From Rothia sp. (in: high G+C Gram-positive bacteria) (GTDB taxonomy: Bacteria; Actinomycetota; Actinomycetes; Actinomycetales; Micrococcaceae), in assembly GCF_015265375.1 (NCBI RefSeq), contig NZ_JABZXW010000022.1, forward strand, positions 1 through 31,837: a stretch of 31,837 bases of DNA. Direction: 5' to 3'. Below the pieces are notes generated by a model. That model worked only from the letters and a program-made list of their open reading frames with translations, was not told the origin of the DNA and did not search any database. Positions 15,225 to 23,524 of the stretch are shown piece by piece; within the stretch, counting starts at the first letter, position 1; each line of letters opens with the position of its first letter. Position numbers and translations under genes: made by a program.

Positions 15225-15632
15225 GCACATTCCTTTTTAATCGGTGAGAGGAGTGAAGGAGAGTGAATTACTCCCTTTCGGGGCGGTTGCGAGAAAGTCC
15301 GGAAGTCCCGCACGCGAAAAAAGAGGTGGTTGGTCCCTTTTTCACATACACCACTATATAGATATTTTACAACGAGATAAAGTGCGACAGGGTGGGTGTG
15401 GTCAGGGTCAATAATTGTGTCGTAAAAACCCTCTGACAATGCGCTTTGATGCAGATTTGCGGGATCCTTCGGGTAGGCTTGGTGTGCTGTTAGAGGGGGT
15501 TATCGGCGCTTTGTTCCCGTGAATTGTGGATTTAGAAAACATTTCTGAACATTGTGCAGAGAGGCACATAACAGAAGCACAAATAATGGGAATAAATGAT
15601 GCAAAAAACACGGAAAAGTGGGGAATATACGC
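15225..15632. other. Gene-free region upstream of the polysaccharide operon
   Basis: About 400 bp without a credible gene on either strand. It holds the candidate operon promoter (15353-15381) and an A-rich stretch near 15540-15620. No repeats or RNA gene were recognised. Confidence 0.5.
15353..15381 (-). promoter_or_regulatory. Candidate promoter of the polysaccharide operon
   Basis: Read on the - strand, TTTATC (15381-15376), a 17-nt spacer and TATAGT (15358-15353) form a plausible -35/-10 pair in an AT-rich patch. Transcription would start near 15346 and leave a leader of about 120 nt. An overlapping TTGTAA offers an alternative -35. The evidence is consensus matching only. Confidence 0.35.
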
Positions 15633-15679
15633 AAATGGGGTTTGATTTCCTGAATCATTCAGAAAATCAAACCCCATTT
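15633..15679 (-). terminator. Terminator of the first fibrinogen-like gene
   Basis: A 22-bp stem (15633-15654 with 15658-15679) with a 3-nt loop begins about 23 nt after the stop codon on the - strand. The only imperfect pair is C-A on the + strand, which is a G-U wobble in the - strand RNA, so the direction is clear. T-rich sequence follows. It isolates the polysaccharide operon from read-through. Confidence 0.85.
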
Positions 15680-15701
15680 AGCTGAGATTGTCTAGAAGGT
15701 A

Positions 15702-18700
15702 TTAGTTCCTTCGGGACTGCATCGGAACGCGGGTTCCGACTCCGTTATTGACGATGCGTCGCTCGCCCGGGTCGGCTGCCGCGTTGTTCGCGTTGTCGAC
15801 CACGGGCTGCTCAGCCTCGTGTGCGGCGGGAGCATCCGCCTCCTTGTCGCCTTCCTTCTCGGCGGGTTGCTCAGCAACCGGTGCCTTGGAGGTAGCCTGC
15901 AAATCGAAGCTCACATTCGGGCGAACGTTACGTCGGCTAATGCCCGGGTGAACCTCAACAGCGATGAGGTTCTCACCAGCCTTCAGCTGAGAAGCCGGAA
16001 CGGTGAAGGTCACCGGAGTCTTCTGAGCCGTAGCGGTATCAATCGAGCTCGATGCAATCGCGCTATTCCACAGCTTTCCACGAGTGTCAAAGTTGGAACG
16101 ACCAACCTCTTCGCCGTTAACACCCACCGCAATAGCGTCATCCGCGTAGGTGGTCAGCACCAGATCGCGGCTCGCCTGCTCACGAGTGAGCTGGATGGTG
16201 GTGTAGGCGTAGATATTGGGGCGGGTACGCACAAGCGGAACATTAACGGAGGTGTTAAGGTTACCGGAGCCGACACCAATCGGGGTCTTGCCGGTCTGCC
16301 ATGCTTCCTGCGCGATATCTTCCAGGGTGAAGTGGAAGTTGTACTTCCAACCGTACTTACGGTTAGGAGCCTTGCTGGAGACCATGTACTTCCACTCGGA
16401 CGCGTAGGGCAGAACAATCTGGTCCTTAGGAGTTTCTTCCTTTGGGTCCTCGGGCTTGGGATCGGCAGGCTTAGGCTCCTCAGGCTTCGGATTCTCTTCC
16501 TTCGGTGCCTCAGTAGTTGCTTCTGCACTCGGGGTAGCGCTTGCCGAAGCACTGGGGTCAGCGCTCGCGGTCGGGTCAGCACTTGCCGTCGGATCAGCGC
16601 TAGGAGTCTCGGTCGCGGTCTCCGTGGGGGTAGGAGTCGGGCGAACCGGAGCTACCTGAACCGGAGTGGACGCAGAGTAGTTGTCCGAGCTGTCCACAGC
16701 GCGCACAAAGTAACGTGCGTTATCGGTGTGGTCAATCTCGAACTTCGTACCCGAAGTGCTAGCAATGACGCGGTCATCACGCAGAATCTGGTAGCGGACA
16801 CTACCGGTATCCTGTACAGCATCCCAGGTCAGAACGTCCTTATCGTCCTTCAGCTCAACCTGCAGGTTCTGCGGGGTAGCCGGAGGAGTCACATCGCGGG
16901 CCTCAAAGCGCGCAAAACCGACGGTGTCCTGAGTGCCGTGAACACCCAGCGAACGGTGAATATCGCCACCAACCCACAGGGTGCCCTTCGAATCCACGAA
17001 GGACTCCCAGATACCGAAACCGTGGTCACCCTTAATCGCGGGGGAGAACTCCGGCAGCATCTTACCGCTGTCCTTATCGAACGCAGCAACCAGCTTGACC
17101 GAGTGAATCACGCTTGAACCGTTCACGGGGGACGGTTTGTTGCGCGCATCCTGGTACAGGAAGTCGCCGCAGTGGCAGGCGCCGTAAATGGTGTTGCCGT
17201 GCAGATGCAGATCCTGGAAGTCTCCACCATCGCGGGTAATCGCGGTGTAGGTGGGGGTCAGAGAGGCCTTATCGTAACGAGAGATGAGGTGCTCAGTACC
17301 GCCCACCCAGACGCCGGTACCGGCATCCTGGACGTCGAACTGGAAACCCCAAATTTTGGTTTCATTACGCAGGTCAGAGACATTAGCGCCGGCAGGAATC
17401 TCAGAATGCTGGTACGCCCACGGGCTGCCCTTCTGCATATGCTGAGTAATATCAGCCACGCGGTAGGCAAGGCCGCCGTTGAGCCAGGTGAAGTAACCGG
17501 CTACGTAAACATGAGAGTTATCAGCGGAGGCGCTAATACCGTTGACAGTACCGTTGAACACCTGGCGCCAGTTACGGTCTATACTCACAATACCGGGCAC
17601 ACCGTTAGAAGGCTCGCCCAACTTAAAACGGGCAATATTGCGCGAATACGCCTCACCCGCCTTGTCACTTTCATAAATGTGGGTAAAGGTGCCGCCAATA
17701 TACACGTAGTCACCCTGACGGTGAATGGTCTTCACCGTCATGACCTCGGTACGAATGCGATCTTCGACTTTAACCTGGGCCCATTCAGGGGCAACTTCAC
17801 CGGTCGTAGCGTCAACAACGACGAAGCTCTCATGCTTCTTACCGTTAACCAGGGTAAAGGTGCCGCCAACCGCCAGACGGTTATTCGGCAGAGCCTCAAC
17901 AGCCTTCACCTGACCATTAACAGTCAGCTTGAAGTCGCGGCGCAACTCGCCGGTTTCCGGGTCAAAAGCAGCAATATTAGATTGCGCAACATGCTCACCG
18001 GTAGAGGACTCAAGGTACTCGAAGTCGCCGCCAATAAACACGCTGGAGGTGCCGTTGCCGTGATCGACCTCGGTGATGGCCTCAACATAGGTGTTCATCT
18101 CGCCGGTTTTACCGGAGGCGGTCTTAGCACTGGTGCGCCAGCGCCAATCCGCCGAACGGCTACTGGGCAGGGCACGACGAGCGCTCGCCTGAGTACCGGA
18201 ATCCGGGATAGCGCCCAGATGCAAATCGTTCTGGGTCAGCTTCGGGCGCAGGAACATCTGGGTGTAACCGAAAGAGGTTTCACCTTTGCTTTCCTTGCCG
18301 TAGATGTAGGAGTTCTGCGCGTCGGTCATCGCCGGCTCAGAGCCATCCTGCGAAATGGGAGCGTTCGCACCGTAACGGAAGCCCATACGGTAATCCTGCG
18401 AGGCCATTTCCTCAAAGAGCATCGTCCTGAAGCCGTAGTTCTGGCCGCCCAGCATATGGTCCTGCCACTCGCCGTTAAGCCAGTCCCTGCGGCCATTCTC
18501 GTCGTAGGAAGAGAACTCGCTAGGGTTCGTGACGACCGCGTTAGACCAGACAGCGTTCGAACGCAGAGCCCAGGTCCACTCGGAGGTCTGACGGCGCTCC
18601 ACCGTCGCCTCCTGCCACTTAGTGCCAGAAGTGTTTACAGCGCGACGGAAACGGTAACCATCGGACAGCTGATCGGGGCGGGTGCCGTTGAGCAGCTGAG

Positions 18701-19202
18701 AAATAGTGGTACCCGAAAGCTGAATCGGGGTCTTTGCGGCGGGCAGGGAGCTCAGAGGCTTGCCCTGCTCGAGAGTCAAACCGGACGATGCGGGGGCGGC
18801 ATCGCTGTAGAGCTGGGAGGTGTCACCCTGGCCCTCATAGTTTTCGGTCCAGCCGTCACGGCCCTCACCAATCTTGACCCAGCCGCCGCCATCAGTCTCC
18901 TGATCGCAGTAGAACTGAGTCGGCTGGCTCATCGCGGGAGTGTACAACCAGTAGGCGCCGCTCTTTGCCTCGGGGTTAGCCTGCTTGGCTTCCCAACAGC
19001 TGGCGGCAGCACGCTCGGAGGTCGTGCCATTGTAGAAAGCAGAGTCCCTTTTTTCCGCAGTCTGTTCGACAGCGGTACTCGGCGTAATAGCGGGGATAGC
19101 TACGGGCAAAGCCAAGGCAGTAGCAATGCTCAAGCAAAGAGTTGAGCGGGTTATAGCAGAACGAGAAAAGCCTGAGCCCGTCATGCCAAGGTGGGCTTTC
19201 AT
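15702..19202 (-). CDS. Secreted fibrinogen-like / beta-propeller / FN3 protein with galactose-binding-like C terminus (paralogue 1)
   Basis: The 1166-residue protein has a signal peptide (cleavage near Ala44). Residues about 68-310 form a bacterial fibrinogen-like domain with Cys69 in AAASCWEAKQ and Cys99 in YCDQETDGGGW. Residues about 360-760 hold propeller-type repeats ending in G-G-x-F (VFIGGDFEY, LAVGGTFTLVNG, VYIGGTFTHI, VYVAGYFTWLNG, LWVGGDI), plus IYGACHCGDF with Cys676-His677-Cys678. An FN3-like domain (about 770-845), a SADPTA and KPEDP low-complexity spacer (850-928), and a domain with LVLTTYADDAIAVGVNGEEV (929-1100) that looks like a galactose-binding jelly roll follow. No sortase, S-layer or membrane anchor is seen. 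GGAG lies six nt before the ATG. A surface or secreted lectin role is inferred. Confidence 0.85.
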   Translation of the reverse strand: MKAHLGMTGSGFSRSAITRSTLCLSIATALALPVAIPAITPSTAVEQTAEKRDSAFYNGTTSERAAASCWEAKQANPEAKSGAYWLYTPAMSQPTQFYCDQETDGGGWVKIGEGRDGWTENYEGQGDTSQLYSDAAPASSGLTLEQGKPLSSLPAAKTPIQLSGTTISQLLNGTRPDQLSDGYRFRRAVNTSGTKWQEATVERRQTSEWTWALRSNAVWSNAVVTNPSEFSSYDENGRRDWLNGEWQDHMLGGQNYGFRTMLFEEMASQDYRMGFRYGANAPISQDGSEPAMTDAQNSYIYGKESKGETSFGYTQMFLRPKLTQNDLHLGAIPDSGTQASARRALPSSRSADWRWRTSAKTASGKTGEMNTYVEAITEVDHGNGTSSVFIGGDFEYLESSTGEHVAQSNIAAFDPETGELRRDFKLTVNGQVKAVEALPNNRLAVGGTFTLVNGKKHESFVVVDATTGEVAPEWAQVKVEDRIRTEVMTVKTIHRQGDYVYIGGTFTHIYESDKAGEAYSRNIARFKLGEPSNGVPGIVSIDRNWRQVFNGTVNGISASADNSHVYVAGYFTWLNGGLAYRVADITQHMQKGSPWAYQHSEIPAGANVSDLRNETKIWGFQFDVQDAGTGVWVGGTEHLISRYDKASLTPTYTAITRDGGDFQDLHLHGNTIYGACHCGDFLYQDARNKPSPVNGSSVIHSVKLVAAFDKDSGKMLPEFSPAIKGDHGFGIWESFVDSKGTLWVGGDIHRSLGVHGTQDTVGFARFEARDVTPPATPQNLQVELKDDKDVLTWDAVQDTGSVRYQILRDDRVIASTSGTKFEIDHTDNARYFVRAVDSSDNYSASTPVQVAPVRPTPTPTETATETPSADPTASADPTASADPSASASATPSAEATTEAPKEENPKPEEPKPADPKPEDPKEETPKDQIVLPYASEWKYMVSSKAPNRKYGWKYNFHFTLEDIAQEAWQTGKTPIGVGSGNLNTSVNVPLVRTRPNIYAYTTIQLTREQASRDLVLTTYADDAIAVGVNGEEVGRSNFDTRGKLWNSAIASSSIDTATAQKTPVTFTVPASQLKAGENLIAVEVHPGISRRNVRPNVSFDLQATSKAPVAEQPAEKEGDKEADAPAAHEAEQPVVDNANNAAADPGERRIVNNGVGTRVPMQSRRN
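16555..16608 (-). repeat. Three 18-bp tandem repeats in the spacer of paralogue 1
   Basis: Units at 16555-16572, 16573-16590 and 16591-16608 encode repeated Ser-Ala-Asp-Pro-Thr-Ala; the third unit is more diverged. Unit length is a multiple of three, so slippage would change spacer length without breaking the frame. Confidence 0.7.
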
Positions 19203-19275
19203 AATATCTCCAAATGAATGCCAAGAAATGTTATTGAACGCGCATCAACATTAATGCGCTATGGACGATAATGCG

Positions 19276-19305
19276 CGGTTTCCAGCGAATCATAGCTGGA
19301 AACCG
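19276..19305 (-). terminator. Hairpin after the lipoprotein gene
   Basis: A perfect 11-bp stem (19276-19286 with 19295-19305) with an 8-nt loop begins 17 nt after the lipoprotein stop on the - strand. There is no T-run, so it may only attenuate transcription into the fibrinogen-like gene that follows. Confidence 0.55.
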
Positions 19306-19322
19306 GCATCTTTAGTTAGACC

Positions 19323-20183
19323 CTAACAATCAGGATTGTTCGGGAAATCATGGGTCGCAATCTTCCACTGACCATCGACCTGAACGAGGGTGTAAATATT
19401 GAGTGAACGCTTCGGAGAATTGTCATCCTTTACGGGCTGATTATTCTCGTCATAGATCTTCACAGAGGAAGAATCCATGCATACTTCCAGCATGCGCGCG
19501 GGCTGACCCTTGTACTGAGTTGCAGTCATACGGGGAGTGCCCACAACAGTGGAAGAACCTTCATAGTGCCAGCCTGCCAGTGCGTATTCGGAAGCCTGCA
19601 CGGCAAACTCAGCGGCAGCGGAATCAACAGCCACAGCCTCGATGGAGCGAATCGTCTCATCATCGAGAACGGCACGAGCCTGCTCAACGTTCTGCTGCTC
19701 AGCCTCTTCATCACTGCTCGGGTCAGCGGTGCGTTCGGGAGAGGGAGCAGCGGAAGGAGCCGCCTTAACCTTGGTCAGAATGTTCTCAAAAGAATTGACC
19801 AGCTCGGTAGTCTTCTTCACTTCTTCAGTATCAACGGGCACGGAAGAAGCATTCTTCATTTCCTCCGAACCGGTGTAAATCTCTTCAAGCTTCTGGCCAT
19901 CAGAAGAAGTAGCCTTAGCATCCGCCTTGGGGGACGCCTCGCCCGAAGCCTCAGCGGATGCAGAAGCGGTGCCCTGTTCAGAGACCTGGGGAGAGGTGCT
20001 CGACGACTGGTTTGACGAAGCGTGTGCAGAAGCGGAAACGCTTGCGGAAGCAGAAGCAGAGGAAGAGCTGTCGGTGCTCGGGTTTTCAGTGGCGCATGCG
20101 CTCAGAACCAGAGCAGATACTGCAAGGGTGCCCAGAGTGCCCAGAACGCGGGACCGGGAGGGCTGCTTGAAGAATGCTGACAT
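19323..20183 (-). CDS. Ser/Ala-rich secreted lipoprotein of unknown function
   Basis: The 286-residue protein starts with a basic N-region, a hydrophobic core and the lipobox LSAC, so Cys30 should be lipidated and the protein held on the outer face of the membrane. Residues about 31-85 are a Ser/Ala/Thr-rich spacer that can cross the wall. Residues 95-170 are acidic and helical in character. The last 100 residues form a compact, partly beta-rich region (GWHYEGSSTVVGTPRMTATQ, then LNIYTLVQVDGQWKIATHDF), reminiscent of NTF2-like or DUF4878-type lipoprotein domains, but I cannot name the family. AGAGG precedes the ATG. It lies between two fibrinogen-like genes on the same strand, with hairpins on both sides. 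Confidence 0.75.
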   Translation of the reverse strand: MSAFFKQPSRSRVLGTLGTLAVSALVLSACATENPSTDSSSSASASASVSASAHASSNQSSSTSPQVSEQGTASASAEASGEASPKADAKATSSDGQKLEEIYTGSEEMKNASSVPVDTEEVKKTTELVNSFENILTKVKAAPSAAPSPERTADPSSDEEAEQQNVEQARAVLDDETIRSIEAVAVDSAAAEFAVQASEYALAGWHYEGSSTVVGTPRMTATQYKGQPARMLEVCMDSSSVKIYDENNQPVKDDNSPKRSLNIYTLVQVDGQWKIATHDFPNNPDC

Positions 20184-20430
20184 AGGAAGCCTCTTTAGTG
20201 GTTGGAGTGAGAATGACTATATTCCGGAAGATAATACCCCGCGCAGTCACGAGGCACCTAAAGGCTAACACGTAAAGCTGGGAGAATACTTGAACCCATA
20301 AAAATAACGTTTTTATAAATGATGAGAATAGAACCTAGATAATGACCTAATACGCCCTATTTAGAAGGTAAATGTATATCTCTGGCTGAAAAAACCTTCA
20401 TGTAAATGAATGAAATAGATTCACTATGTG
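20184..20430. other. AT-rich upstream region of the lipoprotein gene
   Basis: This 247-bp stretch is much richer in A and T than its surroundings, especially 20290-20430. It contains TATTAT and TATAGT boxes on the - strand near 20220-20240 that could be -10 elements, without a convincing -35 partner. A GAAGGT/ACCTTC inverted repeat lies near 20363-20400. No gene is visible. Confidence 0.4.
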
Positions 20431-20470
20431 CAAAAAAGTCCCGGGCTGGTTATAAACCCCCCCCGGGACT
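20431..20470 (-). terminator. Rho-independent terminator of the second fibrinogen-like gene
   Basis: A perfect 9-bp GC-rich stem (20437-20445 with 20462-20470) with a small GGTT/AACC sub-hairpin inside is followed on the - strand by TTTTTT. It lies about 60 nt after the stop codon. Confidence 0.85.
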
Positions 20471-20529
20471 ATAGGACGAACGTCACTAAAATTCTTTGTC
20501 ATAAAAGTGCATATCGTCCTGATGAGGGG

Positions 20530-22995
20530 TTATGCCGCCTGAACTGCCTCGGTACTTGCCGAATAGTTATCCGCAGTATCTACCGCACGCACATAGTATC
20601 GGGCGCCGTCGCGGTGGTCCACCGAATAGCTCGTACCAGTCACCGTTGCAATCGGACGATCATCGCGCAGAACCTGGTACTTCACATTACGTTCGGAAAT
20701 ACCCGACCAAGTCAGCTGATCCTTCGAGCCGTTCTTCGTCACCTTCAGGTTGCTCGGGGTAACCGGAGGAGCCACATCGCGAGGTGCGTAACGAGCGAAG
20801 CCAATAGTCGGCTGCACACCATTAGCACCCAGCGACTTACGGATATCGCCACCAACCCACAGAGTGCCAGTAGAATCCACGAAGGATTCCCACACACCGT
20901 AGCCATACGCGCCGCTCATAATCGGTGCGAACTCCGGCAGGACCTGACCGGTGTCCTTATCGAACGCAGCTACCAGGCGAATAGTCTGAGCATCCTGTGC
21001 ACTCTCCCACGCTTTCTCCCAAGTAGTTGAGTTTTGGTAGATGTAATCACCACAGTGGCACGCACCGTAAATAGTGTTGCCGTTCAGGTGCAGATCCTGG
21101 AAATCGCCACCCTCACGAGTAATTGCGCTATACGTGCGGCGCATGGTTGCCTTATCGTAACGGCTGATCATATGCTCAGTACCGCCAAGCCACACCGAAG
21201 AACCAGCATCCTGCACGTCGAACTGGAAGCCCCACATCAGACGCTCATTCTTCAGATCATTCAGACGGGCACCTTCAGGAATATACGAAGGCTGGTGGTT
21301 CCAATTGCTGCCCTTCTGAGAGCCCGACTTCATGTGTGCAATACGGAAAGCCTCAGCACCATTGAGCTGAGTGAAGTAACCAGCGACGTACACATCGGTG
21401 TTGCCCTCAGAAGCGCTCACGCCGTTGACCGTACCGTTAAAGACCGGACGCCAGTTCCAGTCCACCTCGCCATTGCTCAACTTAATGCGAGCCAGGTTCC
21501 TAGCGTACGCATAAGTGGGGGAGGTCTGACCCTTCAGGTGAGTGAAGGAGCCACCAATATACAGGTAACCATCACGCACATGCAGAGTCTTAATCTGCAC
21601 CGGGACAGAAGCAATGCGGCTCACCGGGCGGATATCCCAGTCCTTAGCGATCTGACCGGTCTGCGGATCCAGAATCACGAAGCCATTGTAGTACTCACCG
21701 TTCACCTGGGTGAAGGAGCCGCCCACAGCAAGCAGACCGTTCGGCAGGGCCTCAACGGACTTCACCTGACCGTTAATCTTCGGACGGAAAGAACGGCGCA
21801 GCTCGCCGGTACCCACCTCGTAACCCGCCAGGAACGCCTGCTCAACCTTCTCGCCGCTTGCCGACTCAACGTACGCGAAATCGCCACCGGTAAAGACAGC
21901 GCCACCAACCTCGGTGATAGCCTCAACCTGGGTGTTCATCTCACCCTTCTTGCCGGTGCCGGTGTCAGCGCTGGTGCGCCACTTCCACTTCTCAGAGTAG
22001 CTATTGGGTAGTGCGCGGCGATTACTTGCCGGAGCACCCTGCTGACCGTAAGCGTGCAGACCCTTAGCCGCCAAATCGTTCTGAGTCACCTTCGGGCGCA
22101 AGAACATCTGAGTGAATACCAGGGGAGGGTTTGTATCATTCGCCGGGCGGTAAATGTACGAGGACTGGTTGTTCATCTTGTGCGCAGTCAGCCAGTTACC
22201 AATCTGGGCATGCACGCCATACGAGAAACCCTGCTTATATCCCTGAGAGGCTTGCTCCACAAAGTACAAGCCGCGGAAGTCGTACGCATCATGGGAGAAA
22301 ATACGACCCATCTGCGACTCGCGGGAAGAATAGTTATAACGAGTGTAGGGGTAAGGGTTCTTGATCGTAATATCAGACCAGTACATCCTCGCACGCAAAG
22401 ACCAAGACCACTGGGGGCTTGCCACACGCTTAGCGGTGAAATCCTGCCACTTAGTTCCTTCAACATTCAACGAACGGTGGAAACGCACGCCATCCGCCAA
22501 ATCCTGCGGGCGAGTACCATTCAATAGAGCATCCACCTTATTCGAGGGAAGCTGCACCGCATCAAAACCGGTAGGGTTCTTATACAGCTGATCAGCATTA
22601 CCACGACCGTAGTAGTTCTCGGTCCAGCTCTCACGACCGCGGCCAATCATGACCCAGCCGCCACCTTCAGTTTCCTGATCGCAATAGAACTGCTCAGGAG
22701 CGCTCATCTTAGTGGTGTACAGCCAGTACGCACCACTCTTCGCCTGCGGGTTATTCTGCTTGGCTTCCCAGCAGCTCGCCGCAGCGCGCTCGCTCGACGA
22801 ACCATCGTAATAGCGGGCATCAGCAGCCTGTGCACCCGAAGCAATCGGGCCCAAAGAAGCCGCAACCATCGCAAAAGAAGCAGCCGCCGCGCCCAAAGCG
22901 CGGGAGCCAGAACGAGAAGCTATGCGAGAGCCCTCAGAAGCGGAGGAAGCAACGTCCTGCGAACGCCCTCCACGCGTGAACGGAAGAAAATTCAT
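20530..22995 (-). CDS. Secreted fibrinogen-like / beta-propeller / FN3 protein (paralogue 2)
   Basis: The 821-residue protein has a long signal peptide (basic N-region to residue 33, hydrophobic core, AQA site at 55-57). The fibrinogen-like domain (about 74-305) carries Cys75 in AAASCWEAKQ and Cys105 in YCDQETEGGGW. The propeller region (about 330-730) has VFTGGDFAYVES, LAVGGSFTQVNG, LYIGGSFTHLKG, VYVAGYFTQLNG, LWVGGDIRKSLG, and the invariant Cys646-His647-Cys648 in YGACHCGD. It ends with one FN3-like domain (about 742-815). It lacks the spacer and extra C-terminal domain of paralogue 1 and has no wall anchor. AGGAGA lies 6 nt before the ATG. The product is probably exported and retained, if at all, by non-covalent binding. 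Confidence 0.85.
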   Translation of the reverse strand: MNFLPFTRGGRSQDVASSASEGSRIASRSGSRALGAAAASFAMVAASLGPIASGAQAADARYYDGSSSERAAASCWEAKQNNPQAKSGAYWLYTTKMSAPEQFYCDQETEGGGWVMIGRGRESWTENYYGRGNADQLYKNPTGFDAVQLPSNKVDALLNGTRPQDLADGVRFHRSLNVEGTKWQDFTAKRVASPQWSWSLRARMYWSDITIKNPYPYTRYNYSSRESQMGRIFSHDAYDFRGLYFVEQASQGYKQGFSYGVHAQIGNWLTAHKMNNQSSYIYRPANDTNPPLVFTQMFLRPKVTQNDLAAKGLHAYGQQGAPASNRRALPNSYSEKWKWRTSADTGTGKKGEMNTQVEAITEVGGAVFTGGDFAYVESASGEKVEQAFLAGYEVGTGELRRSFRPKINGQVKSVEALPNGLLAVGGSFTQVNGEYYNGFVILDPQTGQIAKDWDIRPVSRIASVPVQIKTLHVRDGYLYIGGSFTHLKGQTSPTYAYARNLARIKLSNGEVDWNWRPVFNGTVNGVSASEGNTDVYVAGYFTQLNGAEAFRIAHMKSGSQKGSNWNHQPSYIPEGARLNDLKNERLMWGFQFDVQDAGSSVWLGGTEHMISRYDKATMRRTYSAITREGGDFQDLHLNGNTIYGACHCGDYIYQNSTTWEKAWESAQDAQTIRLVAAFDKDTGQVLPEFAPIMSGAYGYGVWESFVDSTGTLWVGGDIRKSLGANGVQPTIGFARYAPRDVAPPVTPSNLKVTKNGSKDQLTWSGISERNVKYQVLRDDRPIATVTGTSYSVDHRDGARYYVRAVDTADNYSASTEAVQAA

Positions 22996-23428
22996 TTGTC
23001 TCTCCTAGAGACCTCAACCGGCACATAGCAGAAAAATGCAATTCACACAGCAACACCCACCCAACACAAGGCACAGCATAGTGACCATGCATCGGGGAAA
23101 GAAGAAGCGGTATGAACTGCACTAACAGCGAGTCTGCTGCCGGAATCAGTGAGTGTAGTTATCGGAAATTGAATGAATACGCCCCACAACCTCTAGGCAC
23201 GAAGCCAACAATGGCAACGCACCCATAAGAAGCGGAACGCTAAAAATCTGTGAAACCTCCCCTGCCGTACCAACAGCGAAGAAACACCACAGACAAAGAT
23301 TCAGCCCATCATCGAAAAGGACGGAAGCAACCTATCCGACGCAATGAATCCCAACCCATCATAGCCGCCACAGGGGCGAAGAGATAGCAAACTGGGAAAT
23401 CCGGACCAAACCAAAACTATAGGGGACA
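22996..23428. other. Gene-free region upstream of paralogue 2
   Basis: About 430 bp with no credible gene. On the - strand, TTGCTG and TGCTAT with a 17-nt spacer near 23020-23050 form a weak promoter candidate before paralogue 2. The region is A/C-rich on the + strand. No RNA gene or repeat was recognised. Confidence 0.4.
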
Positions 23429-23496
23429 TACACCCCGGGTGTACCGCCGCCTGCCCCGAACCCTGCAAACCCTGCAGAACCCGGAACAGGCGGCGG
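23429..23496 (-). terminator. Terminator region of the third fibrinogen-like gene
   Basis: A 10-bp GC stem (23444-23453 with 23487-23496) encloses a loop with tandem CCCTGCA units, and is followed on the - strand by a second small TACACC/GGTGTA hairpin (23429-23443). It begins about 28 nt after the stop codon; TTTT occurs further on. Two stacked hairpins suggest termination, though the T-run is weak. Confidence 0.6.
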
Positions 23497-23524
23497 CTCA
23501 AAGAAAATAGATCAGCAACCTGAC

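Noticed and set aside
17172..19145. 657-codon open frame on the + strand inside paralogue 1
   Set aside because: It lies wholly antisense to a protein with clear domains, has no recognisable motif or ribosome site, and results from codon bias in a GC-rich gene.
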